Below are positions 1 to 4,223 of a stretch of 5,652 bases of DNA, piece by piece. Within the stretch, counting starts at the first letter, position 1; every line of letters starts with the position of its first letter. This DNA is from Chloroflexota bacterium (GTDB lineage Bacteria > Chloroflexota > Dehalococcoidia > GIF9 > AB-539-J10), in NCBI GenBank assembly GCA_030670425.1, contig DAOVBS010000042.1, forward strand, positions 1 to 5,652, in the 5' to 3' direction. A model generated the notes under the pieces. That model was not told the origin of the DNA. It did no database searches and saw only the letters and a program-made list of their open reading frames with translations. The position numbers and the translations under genes are program-made.

Positions 1-249
1 GTCACTTCAGCCAACCTGAGGAAGCTTAACCGCGCTATCTTTGGCTCTGCCTTCAGTGCCGCCTTTGACAAACAGGGCAGGATAGCCTTGCCCTTTGCCC
101 TACGTGGCTATGCCGAAATTGATGATTCCGTAGTTGTTGTGGGGGCGAATCAGTACGTCGAGCTCTGGAATGAGAAACTGTGGAAGACAGAGAAGGCCTC
201 AGCTGAAGAGCAAGCCTCTCAGATAATGGAGAGCCTCGGAGGGAGCTAG
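1..249 (+). CDS. mraZ: Transcriptional regulator MraZ, C-terminal part (5' end outside window)
   Basis: This is the last 82 codons of a gene running in from the left edge, open in frame 1 and ending at TAG. The translation contains the second SpoVT/AbrB-like repeat of MraZ: a short helix (LRKLNRAIFGSAF), the DKQGRIALP motif with the hallmark D-x-x-G-R at residues 23-27 of the fragment, then LRGYAEI, VVVVGANQYVELW and a final W near residue 61. MraZ proteins are usually about 140-150 residues, so roughly the N-terminal 60 are missing. In the family, MraZ forms ring-shaped oligomers that bind direct repeats in the promoter before mraZ and control the dcw operon; that promoter would lie upstream of this window. 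The stop codon overlaps the GTG start proposed for rsmH by one base, so the two are probably translationally coupled. Identity is well supported by motif and by position next to rsmH. Confidence 0.92.
   Translation, partial: VTSANLRKLNRAIFGSAFSAAFDKQGRIALPFALRGYAEIDDSVVVVGANQYVELWNEKLWKTEKASAEEQASQIMESLGGS
238..245 (+). promoter_or_regulatory. Shine-Dalgarno sequence for rsmH, inside the mraZ end
   Basis: GGAGGGAG lies in the last codons of mraZ. The GGAGG part is 6 nt from GTG at 249; the GGGAG part is 9 nt from TTG at 255. The ATG at 261 is 15 nt away, beyond the usual range. This spacing is the reason for choosing the GTG start of rsmH. Confidence 0.6.
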
Positions 250-1142
250 TGCTGTTGACTATGTCCTTGCCGGCCCACACCCCTGTAATGGTCAATGAAA
301 CCCTAGAAGGGCTGCAACCCGGCCGCGGAGGGCATTTCATTGACTGCACGGTGGGCCTTGGGGGGCATGCCCGAGCGATCCTGGAAAGGATTTCACCTAC
401 CGGCAAGCTCCTGGGTATCGACGCCGACCCGGAAGCCATCAGAACAGCCCAGGACAGGCTCAGCGACTATGGTGAAGCAATTGTCCTGGTCAATGACAGC
501 TTTGTCAATCTCCGGGCTATCTGCGAGAAATACGATTTCTGCCCGGTCGATGGCATTCTCTTCGACCTTGGCGTTTCTTCAATGCAACTGGATACCGCCG
601 AACGCGGCTTCAGTTTCCAGCGCGAGGCTCCTCTTGACATGAGATTCGATCCCTCGCAAGAGCTCACTGCCTCTGATATCGTGAATGCCTTTCCAGAGAG
701 GGAGCTAGCTCGCATTCTCAAGGAGTACGGAGAGGAGCGTCACTCACGGCGAATAGCCCGGCATATCGTATACAGCCGGCCCATCACATCCACATTACGA
801 CTTGCTCAAGTAGTACAGCAGGTCCTAGGCAGCAAGCGTGGCAGAATTCACCCAGCCACCCGGACCTTCATGGCCCTTCGCATTGCTGTCAACGAAGAGC
901 TACAGAGTCTATCGCTGGCTCTGGAGCAGACCATCAACCTCCTGCGCCTTCAAGGCAGGCTGGTAGTAGTCAGCTACCACTCACTCGAAGACCGCATAGT
1001 CAAGCAATTCATGCGGAGCAAAGCTAGCAACTGCGCTTTGAAGCTCATATCAAGGAAGGTCATACGACCTACCTCGTTGGAGATTGAATCCAACCAACGC
1101 AGCCGCAGCGCTAAGTTAAGGATAGCTGAACGCTCGAAATGA
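249..1142 (+). CDS. rsmH: 16S rRNA (cytosine1402-N4)-methyltransferase RsmH (MraW)
   Basis: RsmH transfers a methyl group from S-adenosylmethionine to N4 of C1402 in the decoding centre of 16S rRNA, in the cytoplasm. From the GTG start the protein is 297 residues. Family motifs seen in order are HTPVMVNETLEGL (10-22), SAM-binding motif FIDCTVGLGGH (30-40), GIDAD (56-60, the acidic residue after strand 2), DGILFDLGVSSMQLD (101-115), RGFSFQREAPLDMRFD (119-134), HPATRTFMALRIAVNEEL (201-218), VSYHSLEDRIVKQF (241-254) and the terminal SRSAKLRIAER (285-295). It is slightly shorter than the usual 310 or so because the segment between the SLEDR and SRSAKLR motifs is compact and lacks the Cys-rich loop of many homologues. 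TTG 255 and ATG 261 are in-frame alternative starts; ATG 261 gives the most typical N-terminus but has poor ribosome-site spacing. Second gene of the dcw cluster. Function is near certain; the exact start is not. Confidence 0.97.
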   Translation: MLLTMSLPAHTPVMVNETLEGLQPGRGGHFIDCTVGLGGHARAILERISPTGKLLGIDADPEAIRTAQDRLSDYGEAIVLVNDSFVNLRAICEKYDFCPVDGILFDLGVSSMQLDTAERGFSFQREAPLDMRFDPSQELTASDIVNAFPERELARILKEYGEERHSRRIARHIVYSRPITSTLRLAQVVQQVLGSKRGRIHPATRTFMALRIAVNEELQSLSLALEQTINLLRLQGRLVVVSYHSLEDRIVKQFMRSKASNCALKLISRKVIRPTSLEIESNQRSRSAKLRIAERSK

Positions 1143-1164
1143 ACCAAGCAATACCTACACCAGC

Positions 1165-1172
1165 AAAGGAGG
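1165..1172 (+). promoter_or_regulatory. Strong Shine-Dalgarno sequence for ftsA
   Basis: AAAGGAGG ends 6 nt before ATG 1179 and is almost a full match to the anti-Shine-Dalgarno sequence. It fixes the ftsA start and lies in the 36-bp gap after rsmH. I see no convincing promoter or terminator in that gap, so ftsA is probably read from the upstream operon. Confidence 0.85.
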
Positions 1173-1178
1173 TTAATA

Positions 1179-2399
1179 ATGGCAAACAAGATTGTTTCCG
1201 CTATCGATGTAGGCACAACCAAGATAGCCACTATCGTAGCCAACGTAAGAGCGCAAGAGGACATTGAAGTCCTAGGCGTAGGAGTGGTCCCAAGTCACGG
1301 CCTGCACAAGGGCATCGTGGTCAACATGGATGAAGCCAAGGAGTCCATCGCTGCCTCGGTGCAGGAAGCCCAGAAGATCAGTGGCATGCGGGTAGACTCC
1401 GCCTGCGTAGGCGTCACCGGCAGGCACATCAGCAGTCTCAACAACCGAGGAGTAGTAGCTATCCCACGCGATGATCGCTTGGTGCGCCCTCAAGATCTCA
1501 AGAGGGTGCTGTCCGCAGCCCGTACTATCTCCGTTCCTGAAGGCAAGAGGTTGCTTCATGCTATCCCTCGCTACTACACCTTGAATGGCGAAGAAAGAGT
1601 AGAACAGCCGGTGGGCATGCACGGCACCAGATTGGACGTGGAGACTCACATCATCACTGCATCGGTGTCTTCCGTACAGAACCTGGTCAAGTGCATTCGC
1701 AGCGTAGGAGTGGATCTTGAAGACCTGATCCTGGAACCGCTGGCCAGCGGGGAAGCAGTATTGACCGCACAGGAAAGAGAGAGTGGCGTTATCATGGCTG
1801 ACATTGGCGGTGGTACCACAGACATAGCTGTCTTCAAGGATGGCAATATCTACCACACGGCGATTGTTCCGGTGGCTGGCTACCAAGTAACCAGCGATAT
1901 CGCCATCGGCCTGGGCCTGCCCTTCCACGTAGCAGAGAGAATGAAGAAGACGTACGGTAACGTAACACCAGGCCTGGACACCGACACTGAAGCGACTATG
2001 ACAGGCATAGAGAATGGCCACAGTGCTTCTTACCGCGAGCTATGTGACATCACCCGTTCTCGAATGGAGGAACTGTTTGAACTAATACTCCTGGAAATGC
2101 CCTCCAGCGATTATCCAAATCTGGCACCGTGCGGATTGGTGCTTACCGGTGGCACAGCCAACCTGACGGGTCTGGCCGAGCTGGGGAAATCCATGCTACA
2201 GATGCCGGTAAGGAAAGGCGCGCCCCTGGGAGCAGGCGTCTACGGCATTACCGACATCCTTCGAGACTCAGCCTACGCTACTACCATGGGACTGATCCTC
2301 TGGCAGGCGAGAAACAAAGAGAAGTCAGCCTGGCAAGCGAAAAGAGGAGGTCTTCTAGGCGGCTTTCTCAAGGTGGTGAGGAAATTGCTTCGTGGCTAG
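1179..2399 (+). CDS. ftsA: Cell division protein FtsA (actin-like membrane tether of the Z ring)
   Basis: FtsA is an actin-family ATPase that polymerises under the inner face of the membrane and anchors FtsZ. The 406-residue protein has phosphate-1 motif IDVGTTK (9-15), the FtsA-specific 1C (SHS2) subdomain at roughly residues 85-165, phosphate-2 motif ADIGGGTTDIAVF (207-219), the VTSDIAIGL segment (237-245) and adenosine motif LVLTGGTANLTGL (320-332). The last 15 or so residues (LLGGFLKVVRKLLRG) form a basic amphipathic helix, the expected membrane-targeting sequence. Length is typical of the family. The start is fixed by AAAGGAGG 6 nt upstream. It sits directly after rsmH, where peptidoglycan genes and ftsQ would usually intervene, and 41 bp before ftsZ, its binding partner. 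An intact membrane helix suggests a working tether. MreB and DnaK/Hsp70 also share the actin fold, but the 1C region, C-terminal helix and ftsZ neighbour make FtsA the clear call. Confidence 0.97.
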   Translation: MANKIVSAIDVGTTKIATIVANVRAQEDIEVLGVGVVPSHGLHKGIVVNMDEAKESIAASVQEAQKISGMRVDSACVGVTGRHISSLNNRGVVAIPRDDRLVRPQDLKRVLSAARTISVPEGKRLLHAIPRYYTLNGEERVEQPVGMHGTRLDVETHIITASVSSVQNLVKCIRSVGVDLEDLILEPLASGEAVLTAQERESGVIMADIGGGTTDIAVFKDGNIYHTAIVPVAGYQVTSDIAIGLGLPFHVAERMKKTYGNVTPGLDTDTEATMTGIENGHSASYRELCDITRSRMEELFELILLEMPSSDYPNLAPCGLVLTGGTANLTGLAELGKSMLQMPVRKGAPLGAGVYGITDILRDSAYATTMGLILWQARNKEKSAWQAKRGGLLGGFLKVVRKLLRG

Positions 2400-2428
2400 G
2401 GCACGACGGGACTGAATCTTTCTGATGT

Positions 2429-2435
2429 AAGGAGG
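2429..2435 (+). promoter_or_regulatory. Strong Shine-Dalgarno sequence for ftsZ
   Basis: AAGGAGG ends 5 nt before ATG 2441. Like the ftsA site it is near perfect, in keeping with high FtsZ synthesis. No clear terminator lies in the 41-bp ftsA-ftsZ gap, so ftsZ is at least partly read through from ftsA. Confidence 0.85.
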
Positions 2436-2440
2436 CACAA

Positions 2441-3571
2441 ATGGCAAAAACGACTTTCGTCCCAACACCGGCAAGAATCAAGGCCGTAGGAATTGGCGGT
2501 GGTGGCTGTAATGCCATCAACCGCATGGTCCGGGAAGGAATAAGAGGCGTCGACTTCATAGCCATGAACACCGATGCTCAAGCCCTGGCAATGACCGAAG
2601 CACCTACTCGCATCCAGCTGGGTGAAAAGCTGACCAGAGGTCTGGGCGTAGGCGGTGACCACAAGTTGGGAGCAAAGGCGGCTGAGGAGAGCCGCCAGAT
2701 CATCGAGGAACTCGTCGAAGGCGCTGACATGGTATTCATCAGCTGTGGTATGGGTGGCGGCACAGGCACTGGCGGCCTTCCCACCGTGGCTGAAATAGCC
2801 AAGCAAAGCGGTGCCCTCACCATCGGCGTAGTGACAAAGCCCTTCGGCTTTGAAGGCGGACACCGAACCGAAGTAGCTGAAGAAGGCGTACTCGCTCTGA
2901 CCAGCAAGGTAGATACCCTCATCATCATACCTAACGACCGCCTTCTCCAGCTATGTGACGCCAAGACCACTGTAGACAGCGCTTTCAAGCTGGCTGACGA
3001 TGCGCTTCTTCTCGGAGTCCAGGCCATCTCTGAGGTAGTCACAGTGCCCGGGTTGATCAATCTGGACTTTGCCGACATCAAATCGGTAATGAAAGATGCT
3101 GGCCCGGCGTGGATGTCGATGGGAAAGGCAAGCGGACAAAATCGAGCCGCCGAAGCTGCCAAGGCAGCCCTGGCCAGCCCTCTGCTCGACGTGTCCGTCA
3201 AGGGGGCCAAGGGTGTGCTATTCAACATCACAGGTGGCCCCAGCCTCACTCTCTTCGAGTGCAACGAAGCCGCCCAAGCCATCAGCCAGGCCGTTGACCC
3301 CAGGGCCAATATCATCTTCGGAGTTGTGCGCGATCCCAAGATGGACAGCGAAGTCAAGATCACCATCATCGCCACCGGGTTCACCACCCAGTATGGCAAA
3401 GGATCGCCCGACCTCGAGGAACTTCGCCGCTTGATGAGAGGCGGCAGCGATACTCTGGATGTCCCTTCGTTCCTGCGGCGCGGCCAGCGCACTACATCAC
3501 CTGAACTGCTGAGAGCTGTCAAGGAAAAGGCAGAGGTCACCCTACAGCCATCTAGAATCTCCTGGCAGTAG
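2441..3571 (+). CDS. ftsZ: Cell division protein FtsZ (tubulin-like GTPase)
   Basis: FtsZ polymerises with GTP into the mid-cell ring that organises cytokinesis. In the 376-residue protein I see GIGGGGCNAINRM (17-29), MNTDAQAL (42-49), the tubulin signature GMGGGTGTG (103-111), FEGGHR with the nucleotide-contacting E138 and R142, IPND (163-166), D187, and T7 catalytic loop NLDFAD (207-212) with N207, D209 and D212, which complete the GTPase site of the neighbouring subunit. The C-terminal conserved peptide LDVPSFLRR (339-347), which binds FtsA, is present. Oddities: the signature continues GLP rather than the usual AAP; the linker between core (ending near residue 314) and conserved peptide is only about 25 residues; and 29 more residues follow the peptide, including a likely helix (SPELLRAVKEKAE). 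The tail is in frame with no sign of a frameshift. Last gene of the dcw cluster, closed by a hairpin. Complete GTPase residues argue for an active enzyme rather than a CetZ-type relative. Confidence 0.98.
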   Translation: MAKTTFVPTPARIKAVGIGGGGCNAINRMVREGIRGVDFIAMNTDAQALAMTEAPTRIQLGEKLTRGLGVGGDHKLGAKAAEESRQIIEELVEGADMVFISCGMGGGTGTGGLPTVAEIAKQSGALTIGVVTKPFGFEGGHRTEVAEEGVLALTSKVDTLIIIPNDRLLQLCDAKTTVDSAFKLADDALLLGVQAISEVVTVPGLINLDFADIKSVMKDAGPAWMSMGKASGQNRAAEAAKAALASPLLDVSVKGAKGVLFNITGGPSLTLFECNEAAQAISQAVDPRANIIFGVVRDPKMDSEVKITIIATGFTTQYGKGSPDLEELRRLMRGGSDTLDVPSFLRRGQRTTSPELLRAVKEKAEVTLQPSRISWQ

Positions 3572-3583
3572 TCCTCCCTTCTC

Positions 3584-3619
3584 ATCAAGAAAGGGTGGCT
3601 CTCGCCACCCTTTCTTGAT
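3584..3619 (+). terminator. Perfect 16-bp hairpin after ftsZ, probable transcription terminator
   Basis: Arms 3584-3599 and 3604-3619 are exact reverse complements (ATCAAGAAAGGGTGGC against GCCACCCTTTCTTGAT) around a TCTC loop. It starts 12 nt after the ftsZ stop and precedes the nrdR promoter region, which suits the end of the dcw operon. Only one T follows the stem before CCACAGG, so it lacks the U-tract of a canonical intrinsic terminator. It could instead be a weak terminator, an RNA-processing site or a 3'-end-protecting stem. The hairpin is certain; its role is inferred. Confidence 0.65.
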
Positions 3620-3630
3620 TCCACAGGGGC

Positions 3631-3659
3631 TTGCATTCTACTATATGTAGTTGTAACAT
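3631..3659 (+). promoter_or_regulatory. Candidate sigma-70-type promoter for nrdR-nrdJ
   Basis: TTGCAT (3631-3636) and TAACAT (3654-3659) are separated by 17 bp and match four of six positions each of TTGACA and TATAAT. Transcription would begin near 3666, giving a leader of about 28 nt before the nrdR ATG. The region is AT-rich compared with the flanking genes. The main support is position: downstream of the hairpin, and with an NrdR-box-like palindrome between the two hexamers. The -10 could instead be TACTAT at 3659-3664, but that has no good -35. Confidence 0.45.
3638..3653 (+). promoter_or_regulatory. NrdR box 1 (operator)
   Basis: The core CTATATGTAG (3641-3650) matches the inner ten positions of the NrdR-box consensus acaCwAtATaTwGtgt at nine of ten; the outer flanks fit poorly (11 of 16 overall). 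It is also part of an odd-length dyad, CTAC at 3638-3641 and GTAG at 3647-3650. It lies between the candidate -35 and -10, where bound NrdR would block RNA polymerase. NrdR boxes occur before ribonucleotide reductase genes and often before nrdR itself, so this placement is strong contextual support. Consensus is quoted from memory of the family. Confidence 0.7.
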
Positions 3660-3673
3660 ACTATACAACACAA
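3658..3673 (+). promoter_or_regulatory. Possible second, degenerate NrdR half-box
   Basis: NrdR sites generally come in pairs spaced by whole helical turns. Here only the left half of a box is recognisable: ataCTATA fits seven of eight consensus positions, while the right half does not fit. Its centre is 20 bp, about two turns, from that of box 1. A separate 6-bp inverted repeat, GTTGTA (3650-3655) and TACAAC (3664-3669), overlaps both sites. Weak on sequence alone; listed because the spacing and position fit. Confidence 0.35.
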
Positions 3674-3693
3674 TCTTTGGGGGTGGTAAGGTT

Positions 3694-4221
3694 ATGCGGT
3701 GTCCCTACTGCAGCGGAGGCGACTCGAGAGTCATAGACTCCCGTGCTTCGGATGAGGAAGTAAGACGGCGGAGAGCTTGCCTCGCCTGCGGCGCCCGTTT
3801 CACTACCTATGAGCGTGTGCAAACCCACAACATTTTCGTAGTCAAGAAAGACGGCCGACGTGAGGAATTCAATCGTGACAAGCTCGCCTCTGGAATCCGC
3901 AGAGCCTGCGAAAAGCGTCCCTTGCCCGCAGGCACCATTGACAAACTCATAGATAACATTGAAGCCGAACTCTATCGGTCGGGCAAGGCCGAAATTCCCT
4001 GCTCCACCATCGGCGACCTAGTAATGCGGGGGCTTGAGAAGCTGGACCACATTGCCTATATCCGCTTCGCAAGCGTGTACCGCGAGTTTGCCGATATTGG
4101 CGCCCTAAAACAGGCAGTTGACACGCTTGCTCGAAACAAAGGGTCGGTGCCACCGGAAGGTCAGTTACCACTTCTACCCTCTCGCACGGCAAATTCCTTG
4201 ACTGGGCGCAGGAGAGGATGA
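3694..4221 (+). CDS. nrdR: Transcriptional repressor NrdR
   Basis: NrdR is a zinc- and nucleotide-dependent repressor of ribonucleotide reductase genes. It senses ATP/dATP through an ATP cone and binds paired NrdR boxes. The 175-residue protein opens with a zinc ribbon (C3-x2-C6 and C29-x2-C32) containing MRCPYC, VIDSRAS (13-19), the arginine run RRRRACLACGARFTTYER (24-41) used for DNA contact, and an ATP cone at about residues 46-136 (VVKKDGRREEFNRDKL at 49-64, then AYIRFASVYREF at 121-132). Typical length is 150-160; the extra length is a low-complexity basic tail ending GRRRG. ATG 3694 is chosen because NrdR proteins start exactly at MRCP; an in-frame TTG at 3631 would translate through the promoter and operator. 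The ribosome site is weak (GGGGGTGG about 7 nt upstream), which fits a low-abundance regulator. It is immediately followed by the reductase gene it is expected to control. Identity is secure. Confidence 0.97.
   Translation: MRCPYCSGGDSRVIDSRASDEEVRRRRACLACGARFTTYERVQTHNIFVVKKDGRREEFNRDKLASGIRRACEKRPLPAGTIDKLIDNIEAELYRSGKAEIPCSTIGDLVMRGLEKLDHIAYIRFASVYREFADIGALKQAVDTLARNKGSVPPEGQLPLLPSRTANSLTGRRRG
4210..4217 (+). promoter_or_regulatory. Shine-Dalgarno sequence for nrdJ inside the nrdR end
   Basis: AGGAGAGG overlaps the last codons of nrdR. The AGGAG part is 9 nt from ATG 4224, a normal spacing, but only 3 nt from ATG 4218. This favours 4224 as the main nrdJ start, although 4218 would give the classic ATGA stop-start overlap. 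Confidence 0.6.
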
Positions 4222-4223
4222 CA

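Noticed and set aside
1143..1178. A remnant of ftsL or another wall gene between rsmH and ftsA
   Set aside because: The gap is only 36 bp and includes the ftsA Shine-Dalgarno sequence. No coding remnant is recognisable.
1272..2021. A 249-codon open frame on the minus strand opposite ftsA
   Set aside because: It lies entirely within ftsA and gives a cysteine- and histidine-rich translation with no family resemblance. It is a shadow frame.
3096..3434. Plus-strand alternative-frame open frames inside ftsZ
   Set aside because: They overlap the catalytic half of FtsZ in another frame, are low-complexity, and have no ribosome site of note.
3476..3571. FtsZ C-terminal tail as a frameshift artefact
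   Set aside because: The frame is continuous through the conserved FLRR peptide into the tail and ends at a normal stop 12 nt before the hairpin. Nothing suggests a shifted frame, so the tail is reported as real.
2578..3636. A 352-codon open frame on the minus strand opposite ftsZ
   Set aside because: It is antisense to a conserved, fully motif-bearing FtsZ and runs through the hairpin. Its translation shows no recognisable domain, and I see no ribosome site for it. It is a shadow of ftsZ codon use.
3631..3693. Upstream extension of nrdR from an in-frame TTG
   Set aside because: This would add 21 residues before the universal MRCPYC start of NrdR and would translate the promoter and NrdR box. 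ATG 3694 is the natural start.
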